Shown one piece after another: positions 25,057 through 34,053 of a stretch of DNA of 64,000 nucleotides (within the stretch, counting starts at the first letter, position 1; each line of letters opens with the position of its first letter). Source of the DNA: an uncultured Candidatus Melainabacteria bacterium. Its GTDB lineage: Bacteria; Cyanobacteriota; Vampirovibrionia; Gastranaerophilales; Gastranaerophilaceae. The DNA lies in NCBI GenBank assembly GCA_934757245.1, contig CAKVLH010000003.1:124001-188000 (forward strand). Direction: 5' to 3'. The translations under genes were made by a program, and so were the position numbers. A model generated the notes under the pieces. It saw nothing but the letters and a program-made list of their open reading frames with translations. It was not told where the DNA came from and searched no databases.

Positions 25057-25818
25057 TTATTTATCAAACTTAGTCGCATATTTAACTAACGCATTATAAA
25101 TTTCAGGCAAAATTTTACCTTCACGCACTTCTTTATATAAAATCAAAAGTGCTTCAAGCCTGTTCAAACGACGTCGATAAACTCTTGCTTCTCTTAAAGC
25201 ACTATATTTATCAGATATTGATACGATTTGCACTGCAATATCTGAACTAATCGAATTTTCTATTGCCGGATAACCTGAATGTTTAAGATTTTGATGATGA
25301 TATTTAATAAGCTCCAAAGTTTCATTTGAAATATTTTGAGTTTTTAAAAGCTCATAGCCTAAAGTTGAATGAATATTCATAATTTCGCGTTCTTTTACAT
25401 TCAATTTAGCCGGTTTGTTTAAAATTTTTGATGGAATTAACACTTTGCCTAAATCATGAAGCATCGCAGCTTCTTTAATAATAGTTTGATTTAAACCAAT
25501 TTTTGAGCTTTCTGATAATTGAGACAAAACTCCTTCAGCTATATTACAAGTTTCATTCATATGTCCGTTTGAAAGTTCTTTTAATGTTTTAGTATCAATT
25601 TCCGGTTTAATTTTATATTGCTTAAGAATACCTTTTATAGAAGGATTTAAAGCCATCATTCTTTTTACGGCATATTTTTGAATTCGCTCATCTTTTCCCG
25701 TATTCAAAAACGTCTTTCCACCTTCGTCCGCATAAACAAAATAACTGTTGCGATTAATCTGCACAGCACCTTTTAAGCTAACTCTTTTTTCTCTCTTAGG
25801 GGTTCTTTTTAAAAGCAT
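25057..25818 (-). CDS. HD-GYP domain protein
   Basis: A 253-residue protein. Its C-terminal ~170 residues form an HD-GYP domain: HDLGKVLIPSKIL, MNIHSTLGYELL and KYHHQNLKHSGYP supply the His/Asp metal ligands and the GYP loop. HD-GYP proteins usually hydrolyse cyclic di-GMP to GMP. The N-terminal ~85 residues are basic and unrecognised, with no receiver, PAS or membrane segment, so the input signal is unknown. No diguanylate cyclase is present in the window. The start lacks a strong Shine-Dalgarno. Confidence 0.85.
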   Translation of the reverse strand: MLLKRTPKREKRVSLKGAVQINRNSYFVYADEGGKTFLNTGKDERIQKYAVKRMMALNPSIKGILKQYKIKPEIDTKTLKELSNGHMNETCNIAEGVLSQLSESSKIGLNQTIIKEAAMLHDLGKVLIPSKILNKPAKLNVKEREIMNIHSTLGYELLKTQNISNETLELIKYHHQNLKHSGYPAIENSISSDIAVQIVSISDKYSALREARVYRRRLNRLEALLILYKEVREGKILPEIYNALVKYATKFDK

Positions 25819-25953
25819 TGTTCTTAATTGGATTTTTATTTGTATCTTAATATAAGTTTACAATATAAATGTAATTTTTGCAAGGAGAGAATTAGTCTCG
25901 CGAAGTTTCTGGAATGTTGGGGTAGAAACCCCAACTTACTTTTTGTAGATAAA

Positions 25954-27180
25954 TTATTGTTGAGGCATTTTACCTGTTTTTACAAATTCTAAATATGTGC
26001 TAAAATTCTTTTTGAATTTTTCGGTAAATGATAAGATATTTTTAGCTTCTTGTTCTGTGTAATCTAATTTTTGTAAATCTTTAACGCTATATCCGTCAGC
26101 CGCAATACCTATTTCTATTTTTTTTGCTTCTGCAGCTTTAATGTTATTTTTATTGTCTAATGATTGTGCTGTTGTCATTAAATAAGCACCAGCTTCATCT
26201 GATGAAATTTGTCCATTCGCATCTGCGTCTAACAAGCCAACTTTCTTCATTACAGTTGTAAATAATTCCATTTCCTCAGTGTCATAAAGTTCGTTATTTT
26301 CATCAGGAAGATTGTCTATATTGTAGCTCTTGAATTTTTCAAGTGTTTCAATAGCTTTTTGCTTAGCTTCAGTTTTACTCATACCTTTTATAGAATATAA
26401 ATCTTGAAGTTCTTGATAAAACATTTCATGAACATTAATTTCACCATCACCATCTTGATCCATAAACTCAACATATTCTTTACCAAATTCTTGATAAGAT
26501 TTTGCTAAATCTTCTAATGTTTTCGCTTTAGAACAATCGCTTTGAAATTCGGCATTATCATTTTTAAGGGCTTCTGCTTCAAAATTATGATATTTTAAAC
26601 CTTTGGCGTAGTTAACAATACGATTTTCTAATACTGTCTGGTCAGTAATAATTCCATTTTTCTTATTGTAATCAAGGATTGTTTTGTATTTATTAACAAC
26701 ATCATTCACATCAATATCAGATGTATCAATTTCACAGTTATGCAAAATTTCTTCAACTTGCGCTTTAGCAGAATCTACATTAGTGGTATTTGAAGTTTCA
26801 GGAGTTGTTGCTGCTGTTTGCATTGCAGTAGATGCTGTTTGATCTGCAGGTTGTTCTTCTGCTGATTTAGTTTCTTGCGTCTGTGTAGTTTTTCCCAATG
26901 CTTGTAGTGCAATTTCTTTAATTTGATTCCAAGCATTTTGCGTTAGATTATAAATTTGTCCTTTTTGAACTATGAAATTTTTACCATTATTAATATCAGT
27001 ATCGTCGCCTCTATATTGTGGTTTTGTGGTAGCATTATCATTCTTTACGATTTCAAAGACAGATTGCCATTGCTTTTGATTCAAGCAGACATCTTCTTTC
27101 AATTCTTTTTCCAATTGAGCGTCAATTGTATAAGATAAACTTTTATTAATGTTTAATTTTATAGAATTTCCTTGTGTCAT
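25954..27180 (-). CDS. EF-hand-containing protein of unknown function
   Basis: A 408-residue, mostly helical protein. One canonical EF-hand loop, DQDGDGEINVHEMF (about residues 240-253), and a second DADANGQISSDEAG (about residues 322-335) suggest calcium binding. A Thr/Ala/Gln-rich linker lies at about residues 98-145. It has no signal peptide or membrane segment. It resembles the EF-hand protein at 34.05 kb in layout (short helical N-terminus, low-complexity linker, helical C-terminus), although the sequences are divergent. It is alone on the minus strand, divergent from glyQ. Confidence 0.8.
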   Translation of the reverse strand: MTQGNSIKLNINKSLSYTIDAQLEKELKEDVCLNQKQWQSVFEIVKNDNATTKPQYRGDDTDINNGKNFIVQKGQIYNLTQNAWNQIKEIALQALGKTTQTQETKSAEEQPADQTASTAMQTAATTPETSNTTNVDSAKAQVEEILHNCEIDTSDIDVNDVVNKYKTILDYNKKNGIITDQTVLENRIVNYAKGLKYHNFEAEALKNDNAEFQSDCSKAKTLEDLAKSYQEFGKEYVEFMDQDGDGEINVHEMFYQELQDLYSIKGMSKTEAKQKAIETLEKFKSYNIDNLPDENNELYDTEEMELFTTVMKKVGLLDADANGQISSDEAGAYLMTTAQSLDNKNNIKAAEAKKIEIGIAADGYSVKDLQKLDYTEQEAKNILSFTEKFKKNFSTYLEFVKTGKMPQQ

Positions 27181-27325
27181 ATATATACTAAGTATTTATG
27201 CCGTAGAAGAATTACATAATTAAAAAATTTTTTTACAAAAATTTACAAACAATTTCTTTTTTCTTTTCATTTCACCTCTTTCTGTGTATAATTAAGTGTA
27301 AAATTTACAATAGAAGGAATTAAAA

Positions 27326-28201
27326 ATGGCGCTAAATTTTCAAGATTTGATACTTAATCTATCACGTTATTGGTCAGAATACGGATGTATTATTCAACAA
27401 CCTTATGATATTGAGAAAGGTGCTTCTACAATGAATCCGGCAACTTTCTTAAGAGCATTAGGTCCTGAACCTTGGTCAACAGCTATGGTTGAACCTTGCA
27501 GACGTCCGACTGATGCAAGATACGGTGAAAACCCAAACCGATTGGGACATTATTTCCAATACCAAGTTATACTTAAACCATCACCTGATAACGCTCAAGA
27601 GCTTTATCTAAAGAGTTTGGAAGCTATGGGTATTGATTTAACGAAGCATGACGTAAGATTTGTAGAAGATAACTGGGAATCACCAACACTTGGTGCAGCC
27701 GGTGTAGGTTGGGAAGTTTGGTTAGACGGTATGGAAATTACTCAATTTACATATTTCCAACAAGTTGGCGGTTTAGAGGTTAAACCTGTTGCTTTAGAAA
27801 TTACTTACGGTTTAGAAAGAATTGCCATGTATATCCAAAATAAAGAATCTGTTTTTGATATTATGTGGAACAACAATTTGAAATATGGCGATATTTACTT
27901 ACAAAACGAAATTGAGCAATCAAAATACAACTTTGAATATTCTGATGCAGATAGACTATTCAAACTATTTGACGCTTATCAAAAAGAAGTTGATAATTGT
28001 ATAAATGCAGAACTTGTATTACCTGCTTATGACTATGTTCTAAAATGTTCACACACATTTAACTTATTGGACGCAAGAGGTGTAATAAGTAAAGATGAAC
28101 GTATTAACTTTATTAATAGAGTAAGAACAATGGCATCAGCAGTTGCTAAGTTGTACGTTGAACAAAGGGAAAAACTTGGATTTCCTCTTCTAAAGAAATA
28201 A
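27326..28201 (+). CDS. glyQ: Glycyl-tRNA synthetase alpha subunit
   Basis: A 291-residue class II synthetase subunit that activates glycine; it pairs with the beta subunit encoded by glyS at 54.6 kb as an alpha2-beta2 tetramer. Very conserved stretches are visible: [36 protein letters not shown] and [17 protein letters not shown] is the Shine-Dalgarno. glyQ and glyS are usually adjacent or fused, but here they are about 26 kb apart. The gene is followed by a repeat and then by two permease genes on the same strand. Confidence 0.97.
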   Translation: MALNFQDLILNLSRYWSEYGCIIQQPYDIEKGASTMNPATFLRALGPEPWSTAMVEPCRRPTDARYGENPNRLGHYFQYQVILKPSPDNAQELYLKSLEAMGIDLTKHDVRFVEDNWESPTLGAAGVGWEVWLDGMEITQFTYFQQVGGLEVKPVALEITYGLERIAMYIQNKESVFDIMWNNNLKYGDIYLQNEIEQSKYNFEYSDADRLFKLFDAYQKEVDNCINAELVLPAYDYVLKCSHTFNLLDARGVISKDERINFINRVRTMASAVAKLYVEQREKLGFPLLKK

Positions 28202-28226
28202 GTGCGAAAAATGTGCGCCTGTATTG

Positions 28227-28357
28227 CTTCGCCCCTTGCGGGAGAAGCTGGACGGAGTCCTGATGAGGGGTATTTAGCGACTCCCCTCACCCGTATCTGT
28301 AATGCTCGGCGCAGCCTCGCAAACAGCTACTCCCTCTCCCTCAAGGGGCGAGGGGAA
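28227..28357. repeat. Repeat family A, copy 3
   Basis: Left arm CGCCCCTTGCGGGAGAAG, inner arms GATGAGGGG and CCCCTCACCC, and right arm CTCCCTCAAGGGGCGAGGGG. It fills the spacer between glyQ and the first permease. Confidence 0.75.
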
Positions 28358-28376
28358 AATCGATGAAAGGACATAA

Positions 28377-29972
28377 ATGGCACTAAAAAATTTATTAACC
28401 AAAATGGTTACACGCAAAAATCTTGATGACGCAATTGCAAACGCTGCAAAAGGTGGTTTAGAAAAAACTTTAGGCGTCTGGGATTTAATCATTTTAGGTG
28501 TCGGAGCGATTATTGGTTCTGGAATTTTTGCTGTAGTTGGTATTGCAGCTGCGGGAAGCCCTGACGGAACAAGTCCGGGAGCAGGACCTGCATTAATCAT
28601 CTCAATGGTTATAGCAGCAATTGCTTGTGTTTTTTCAGCATTATGTTATACAGAATTTGCGACAATGATTCCTGTTGCAGGTGGTGCTTATACCTACACT
28701 TTCGCAACATTAGGCGAATTTGCCGCTTGGATTGTCGGTTGGATTTTGATGCTTGAATATGCAATCGGATTTATCGCGGTTGCTTGCGCGTGGACTAATC
28801 ACTTTTTACAATTCATAAAAGGATTTTCGTTCTTGCCGGCATGGTTTATTAATCCACCGGTTTGGCTTGTAAATGATTTCCGCTCAGCGGTTAATGTTTG
28901 CTCTCAACAAGGTTTGGATGCAAATGCAGTTATTCCTCATATCGCAGGAATTCCTTTCTGCATAAATCTTCCGGCTATAATCATGATTGCTATTACAACT
29001 GCAATTTTGGTTAAAGGAACTAAAGATTCTGCTAAAATGGCGGGAATTATGGTTGCCGTAAAGCTTGGTGTTATTGCTTTATTTGTATTAACAGGTATGT
29101 TTTTTATTCGTCCTGAAAACTGGACACCTTTTGCTCCTTGCGGTTTAGAAGGCATATTTATGGGCGCATTTATAATATTCTTTGCATACATTGGCTTTGA
29201 TGCTTTGGCAACAGCGGCAGAAGAATGTAAAAACCCTCAAAAAGATTTGCCAATCGGTATTTTAGGTTCATTAATAGTTACAACAGTTGTATATGTTTTA
29301 GTTGCACTTGTTCTAACCGGCATGCAACCAACAAGCGGTGTTGCTATTCCTGAAGGCTTGTTTAAAGCACCTATGGCTTATGCTATGACAGCAGTTCACC
29401 AAAATTGGGCTGCGGGTTTGATTTCAGTTGGCTCATTAGCTGGTTTAACATCCGTACTTTTAGTAATGCACATGGCTGCAACAAGAGTTTTATTTGCAAT
29501 GAGTCGCGACCACTTCTTGCCTAGAGTATTCCAAAAAATTCACCCTAAATTAGGAACACCGCATATATTAACAATAACTGTAGGTATTGTTGGTATTTTA
29601 GGCACATTATTATTAGATTTGAATGTAGCAGCCTCACTTTGCAACTTCGGAACATTCACATCATTTATTATCGTTTGCGTTGCGATTTTGATTTTAAGAA
29701 AAGTTGACCCTGACAGAGAAAGACCATTTAAAGTTCCATTCTGTCCTTGGTTTCCACTTGCCGGAATTATTTGCTGCGGCGGTTTGATGGTTTATTCAAT
29801 GATTGTTGCAAAAGGCGAATCTGCAAAATTATCAACAGAATTATTTATAATTTGGGTAATTATGGGTGCTTTGATATACGCATCTTATGGTTACAAAAAG
29901 AATAGATTGGCTGAACAGTCAGCAAATGTGGAAGAAAATAAAGAAATAGAAAAAGATGTCATTATTAAGTAA
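28377..29972 (+). CDS. APC superfamily amino acid permease
   Basis: A 531-residue polytopic membrane protein of the amino acid-polyamine-cation superfamily, most like the cationic amino acid transporter (CAT/YfnA) branch. The first helix has the substrate-binding signature GVGAIIGSGIFAVVGIAA, and helix 6 has FFAYIGFDALATAAEE. About 12-14 helices are visible. It overlaps the next permease gene by 17 bp. The two are clearly paralogues, which suggests a tandem duplication. An AAAGGACA Shine-Dalgarno precedes the ATG. Substrate not determinable. Confidence 0.93.
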   Translation: MALKNLLTKMVTRKNLDDAIANAAKGGLEKTLGVWDLIILGVGAIIGSGIFAVVGIAAAGSPDGTSPGAGPALIISMVIAAIACVFSALCYTEFATMIPVAGGAYTYTFATLGEFAAWIVGWILMLEYAIGFIAVACAWTNHFLQFIKGFSFLPAWFINPPVWLVNDFRSAVNVCSQQGLDANAVIPHIAGIPFCINLPAIIMIAITTAILVKGTKDSAKMAGIMVAVKLGVIALFVLTGMFFIRPENWTPFAPCGLEGIFMGAFIIFFAYIGFDALATAAEECKNPQKDLPIGILGSLIVTTVVYVLVALVLTGMQPTSGVAIPEGLFKAPMAYAMTAVHQNWAAGLISVGSLAGLTSVLLVMHMAATRVLFAMSRDHFLPRVFQKIHPKLGTPHILTITVGIVGILGTLLLDLNVAASLCNFGTFTSFIIVCVAILILRKVDPDRERPFKVPFCPWFPLAGIICCGGLMVYSMIVAKGESAKLSTELFIIWVIMGALIYASYGYKKNRLAEQSANVEENKEIEKDVIIK

Positions 29973-31476
29973 TTTATTAAAATGTAAAAGTCCTCAAGAA
30001 CTTATAGATGAGGGTTCAAACTCGGGTCTGAAAAAGACCCTTAATGTATTTGATTTAATTGTAATTGGTATTGGCGCGGTTGTCGGAACAGGTATTTTTA
30101 CGATTATCGGAAGCGCAATAGCAGGCTCATCTGACGGTGCAGGTGCCGGAACTGCAGTTGTAGTGTCAATGGCTTTAGCTGCTATAGCAAGCGTATTTTC
30201 CGCACTTTCATATTCTGAAATCGCGGCTATGATTCCTGTTGCCGGAAGTGCTTATACTTACACATACGCTACTATGGGCGAATTTATGGCTTGGATGGTC
30301 GGTTGGATTTTGATGCTTGAATATGCAATCGGAAATATTACCGTTGCGAGTGCTTGGACCGGCTATTTTGTTCAGTTCTTAAAAGGTTTCAAACACATTT
30401 TACCTGCTTTTGTGGTAAATTGTCCGCTTTGGCTAAGAAACGATTATAGAACAATGTACGAACTTTGCAATAAATATGGTTGGGATGTGCACGATAAAAT
30501 GCCGTTTATGCATTTACCTTTGGGGATTGAAATTCCATTTGCAATCAATATTCCTGCGATAGCAATTGTTTTAATATTAACAGTTTTGTTAATAAAAGGG
30601 GTTAAAGAATCTACAAAAGTTGCAACAATTATGGTAGGAGTTAATATGTTCATAATCCTTTCATTTATTGTTGTTGGTGCGTTTTATGTTAAACCTGAAA
30701 ACTGGGTTCCATTTGCACCAAACGGTTTGGAAGGCATTTTTACCGGCGCATTTGTAATCTTCTTTGCATACATTGGATTTGACGCAATTTCAACGGCTGC
30801 AGAAGAAACCAAAAATCCGCAAAGAGATTTACCGATTGCGATTATGGGAACGCTTGTTTTATGCACGATTTTGTACATTTTGGCTGCTCTGGTTTTGACA
30901 GGTGTAGTTCCATTAAACGCTATTGATACTCAAGCACCACTAGCTCATGCTATGCGCTATATCGGTATAAACTGGTATGCAGGTTTGATTTCAATGGGTG
31001 CTTTATGCGCTTTAACTTCTGTGCTTTTGATTTATCAATTAGGAACAACAAGAATTTTGTTTGCAATGAGTCGTGATAACTTTTTACCAAAATCTTTGAA
31101 TAAAGTTCATGATAAATTTCAAACACCGCATATTTTAACTTGGATTTCAGGTTTAATTGTAATTGTTTGCGCGTTATTTATGGATTTAAATATTTCAGCA
31201 GAACTTTGTAATTTTGGAACATTTACATCATTTATTATAATTTGTATTGCTGTTTTAATTTTGAGAAAAACAGAACCGAACAGAGAAAGACCGTTCAAAG
31301 TTCCATTCTGTCCTTGGTTTCCGATTTTCGGCGTAGTAACTTGTTTAGCCTTGATGTATTGTAAATTCAGCGCAAAAGCAACTTCTGCTTTGTATTTTGT
31401 AATCTGGCTTTTAATCGGCGTTGCGATTTATGCACTTTACAGTTATAAAGCAAAACGTAAAGAAGAAGAGGTTTAA
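29956..31476 (+). CDS. Second APC superfamily amino acid permease (paralogue)
   Basis: A 506-residue permease closely related to its upstream neighbour. It shares the first-helix motif in the form GIGAVVGTGIFTIIGSAI, the segment FFAYIGFDAISTAAEE and the shared end RERPFKVPFCPWFP. The 17-bp overlap implies co-translation from one mRNA. Differences are concentrated in the loop after helix 5 and in the C-terminus, so the pair may have different substrates or form a complex; neither is shown. The unit ends at a strong terminator. Confidence 0.93.
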   Translation: MSLLSNLLKCKSPQELIDEGSNSGLKKTLNVFDLIVIGIGAVVGTGIFTIIGSAIAGSSDGAGAGTAVVVSMALAAIASVFSALSYSEIAAMIPVAGSAYTYTYATMGEFMAWMVGWILMLEYAIGNITVASAWTGYFVQFLKGFKHILPAFVVNCPLWLRNDYRTMYELCNKYGWDVHDKMPFMHLPLGIEIPFAINIPAIAIVLILTVLLIKGVKESTKVATIMVGVNMFIILSFIVVGAFYVKPENWVPFAPNGLEGIFTGAFVIFFAYIGFDAISTAAEETKNPQRDLPIAIMGTLVLCTILYILAALVLTGVVPLNAIDTQAPLAHAMRYIGINWYAGLISMGALCALTSVLLIYQLGTTRILFAMSRDNFLPKSLNKVHDKFQTPHILTWISGLIVIVCALFMDLNISAELCNFGTFTSFIIICIAVLILRKTEPNRERPFKVPFCPWFPIFGVVTCLALMYCKFSAKATSALYFVIWLLIGVAIYALYSYKAKRKEEEV

Positions 31477-31490
31477 AAGAATATTCAAAT

Positions 31491-31525
31491 AAAAAATTGC
31501 ACCTAATTTATTAGGTGCAATTTTT
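31491..31525 (+). terminator. Intrinsic terminator of the permease unit
   Basis: AATTGCACCTAA and TTAGGTGCAATT stem followed by a T run; A run on the other side lets it work for the convergent TPR gene too. Confidence 0.9.
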
Positions 31526-31542
31526 GTTCTATATTTTTTTAT

Positions 31543-32310
31543 TTAAATTTTTGCTTTAATTCTTTCTACTAACTTTCCAACGCTATCCTTTTCTTCTTGC
31601 GGAATATCAAAATTTAAATAATCTTCAAAGTATTCGATTGCGTCTTCGTAATCGTTTCTAGCCAAGAACAAGACGCCGACTTTTTTATAAGCTAGTGTGA
31701 ACTTGTCATTTACGGCAATTGCCTTCAAATAATTTGAGATTGCTTTATTTATTTCATTATTAGCCTCATAAGCTTGCGCAAGTGCGTAATAAAGAAGTTC
31801 GTTATTTTCTTGATAAGTTATAACTGTTTCAAAATTAGAAATTGCACTTTCGTAATCTCCAAGTTCAAAATAAACATGACCTAAATCATAATAAGCGTCA
31901 TAATTTTCCGGTTCACCGTCCAAAACGCGTTCTAATTCATCAATCGCATCATCCCATCTTTGGTCTTCAATATAAACTCTTGCAAGCAAATGTGCAATTG
32001 CTAAATTGTCTTGTAACTCGTAGCTTCCACGCTGTAAAGTGCCAAGAGCGGATGTCAAATCGCCGGCTTTATAGTATAAATCAGAAAGATTTATATAAGC
32101 TTGTGCAAGTTCCGGATCAAGTTGAATAGCTTTAACATAATAATTTTCCGCTTGTTCAAAATTTGCCAAACAAGAATATGCAACACCTAAGTTGTTATAA
32201 ATATCAGCATTGTCAGGTTCTGTTTCCAAAACTGAATGAAAAGCATCAATTGCCTCTTTGTATTTACGCTCTTTAAACAGGCTCATTGCCTTATCAATTT
32301 TTTCTGACAT
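31543..32310 (-). CDS. TPR repeat protein in the lptC-lptA operon
   Basis: A 255-residue protein made of about six tetratricopeptide repeats, with typical G-x-x-Y-x-x-A and P-x-x-A/N patterns (YNNLGVAYSCLANFEQAENY, YYDLGHVYFELGDYESAISN). It lacks a signal peptide. Its ATG follows directly on the lptA stop (TAA-ATG), so it is in the same operon as lptC and lptA. TPRs mediate protein contacts; a scaffold role in envelope assembly is inference. It is the last gene of the operon. Confidence 0.85.
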   Translation of the reverse strand: MSEKIDKAMSLFKERKYKEAIDAFHSVLETEPDNADIYNNLGVAYSCLANFEQAENYYVKAIQLDPELAQAYINLSDLYYKAGDLTSALGTLQRGSYELQDNLAIAHLLARVYIEDQRWDDAIDELERVLDGEPENYDAYYDLGHVYFELGDYESAISNFETVITYQENNELLYYALAQAYEANNEINKAISNYLKAIAVNDKFTLAYKKVGVLFLARNDYEDAIEYFEDYLNFDIPQEEKDSVGKLVERIKAKI

Positions 32311-33267
32311 TTATAAGTCCTCTTCGTCTTTTGTATCAATATTATGAATAATAGTTCTTACATTACCTTCTGCCACAAAATCTTTTGGATCCATTGTCAT
32401 TTTGATTTTGTCAGCTATAATATCTTTATCTTGTTGAACAATTTTTGAACGTCCTACAAAATAAACTTCGTTTGGTTTATTAGTTTTAGCATCAGGGAAA
32501 ACAGAAACCTTCGGTCCTTGTGCATAATAGTCGTCATACCAAACTTTTACGTGTCCGCTACCTACATAAGTATTTTGGTGTTTACTGTATTGTTGATAAT
32601 CAGAGTGAATTGTTAATTTTTTACCGTCATCTGAAATCGCAATTGTTTTAGTATTGCCGGAAACGCTCATTTCTTCCGTAATCGGATTGTAAACAAAGTG
32701 ATGACCTTCTGCTTCGTTTTGTTCTTGCTTAACTCTAGCGTTACCAATCAAATCGATTTTTCTCAAACCACCCTTTTGGTCTGCAATAATAACTGCTTTG
32801 TCTGAAAAAGTGTCAATATCTTTGTATTTAATAGTTACTCCGCCTGTACAAACCATTACGCTACTTTTTGTATCGTATTCTTGAACATCAGCGTTAATAA
32901 CAACAATAGGCGTATTACCCTCTGTAATTACTGATTGCGCTTCGCCTTCAGCTCTAACAACTTTATTAATCAAAGAAACTTGCAAAATATTTGCTTTAAC
33001 TTCTCTTTTCTTGTTTTCATTTACTTCATAAGCATAAGGTTTGTTATAAAAAGTTGCAGTATCAAGTTTGTTATTACGTCTAATGGAAACATCAGCTCTA
33101 TCGCTTTGTACAGTTAAATTGTCAAGCTTAACTTTAACTCCGCCATCCAGTTTAATTTTATGTTCTGAATCTGAAAATTGTTGAGTTTTTGATTCAATAA
33201 TCAAGTCAGAAGAAAAAACTGCTAAGCTTGATAATATAAGTAATGCGACTATTAAAATCCTTTTCAT
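32311..33267 (-). CDS. lptA: LptA/OstA-like LPS transport protein
   Basis: A 318-residue protein with a signal peptide (MKRILIVALLILSSLAVFS) and OstA/LptA-type beta-jellyroll repeats (KLDGGVKVKLDNLTVQSDRA, VMVCTGGVTIKYKDIDTFSD). LptA bridges LptC in the inner membrane to LptD in the outer membrane. E. coli LptA is about 185 residues, so this protein is much longer and appears to hold two OstA-like units in tandem. It overlaps lptC by 1 bp and precedes a TPR gene. Confidence 0.82.
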   Translation of the reverse strand: MKRILIVALLILSSLAVFSSDLIIESKTQQFSDSEHKIKLDGGVKVKLDNLTVQSDRADVSIRRNNKLDTATFYNKPYAYEVNENKKREVKANILQVSLINKVVRAEGEAQSVITEGNTPIVVINADVQEYDTKSSVMVCTGGVTIKYKDIDTFSDKAVIIADQKGGLRKIDLIGNARVKQEQNEAEGHHFVYNPITEEMSVSGNTKTIAISDDGKKLTIHSDYQQYSKHQNTYVGSGHVKVWYDDYYAQGPKVSVFPDAKTNKPNEVYFVGRSKIVQQDKDIIADKIKMTMDPKDFVAEGNVRTIIHNIDTKDEEDL

Positions 33268-33875
33268 TATTTCTCCTTATCGCTAAAAATCTTTGTATTG
33301 GTTTTACCGATGATTCTAAATTTTTCGTAACCGGCATCAATAACACCTTTTTCGGCTGTTGCAATCATCTCACGATTCTTTTTAATCAAAACATGACCTT
33401 CTGCAACGGTTTGCTTGTCGTTGCCGTACCAAGTTAATTTATCGGTATTAAGTGAAGTTCCGTCTTCAAGCACGATAAATGTATGATCGTAAAGTGTAAT
33501 TATACCTGTATTTTCATCATACGTACCTTTTGAAGACTGAAAACTCATTGCTACTTTATTTTCTTTATAAAAATTTCCGATAACATTATTAAGAGTTGCA
33601 ACACTGTGGTCGTTGCTGTAATGACCGGTTTCACCGTAAATTTCAAAGTATTTGTTGCCGTCTTTTGTTTCTGTAATAATAATGCCAGATGCATCGACTT
33701 TTTGTTCATCTTCAGAGTTTTTAAGTTGCGAACGGTTGAAGTTTGCGGTTATCACTCCGGCTGAAATAAACGCCCAAGCCATAACAAAAATTGCCGCAAA
33801 AACTGCAATAAAGTAATTACGCTTCTTCTTATCTAATCCCTTAAATCTCTCATATAGTTTTTTAAGATATTCCAT
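33267..33875 (-). CDS. lptC: LptC-like inner-membrane LPS export protein
   Basis: A 202-residue protein with one N-terminal membrane anchor (about residues 20-42, FIAVFAAIFVMAWAFISAGV) and a following LptC/OstA-like beta domain (GIIITETKDGNKYFEIYGET, ATLNNVIGNFYKENK). LptC receives LPS from the LptBFG transporter and passes it to LptA. Gene order lptC-lptA supports the call. The ATG has no Shine-Dalgarno but an extended -10 (TGTTAGAAT) sits 6 bp before it, which suggests a leaderless start. Confidence 0.8.
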   Translation of the reverse strand: MEYLKKLYERFKGLDKKKRNYFIAVFAAIFVMAWAFISAGVITANFNRSQLKNSEDEQKVDASGIIITETKDGNKYFEIYGETGHYSNDHSVATLNNVIGNFYKENKVAMSFQSSKGTYDENTGIITLYDHTFIVLEDGTSLNTDKLTWYGNDKQTVAEGHVLIKKNREMIATAEKGVIDAGYEKFRIIGKTNTKIFSDKEK

Positions 33876-33881
33876 AACAGA

Positions 33882-33890
33882 ATTCTAACA
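33882..33890 (-). promoter_or_regulatory. Extended -10 promoter (TGTTAGAAT) 6 bp before lptC ATG
   Basis: Minus-strand TG-T-TAGAAT with six bases (TCTGTT) to the ATG. Confidence 0.6.
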
Positions 33891-34053
33891 CAGTGAGCGT
33901 GAAATGTACACAATAAGATTGTATCGGAATCATTGTTTTGTAAATTTACATTAGGAAATGTAAATAATTGTAACAATTTGCTAATAAATGCTAAAGTTTT
34001 TCAAAAATATACCGACATATAAATAGTGAAATATATTTATTAAAGGAGTAGCT

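Noticed and set aside
24880-25089. 69-residue open frame in the spacer after the GH57 gene
   Set aside because: It is built mostly from repeat families C and D, lacks a ribosome-binding site and overlaps the end of the HD-GYP gene.
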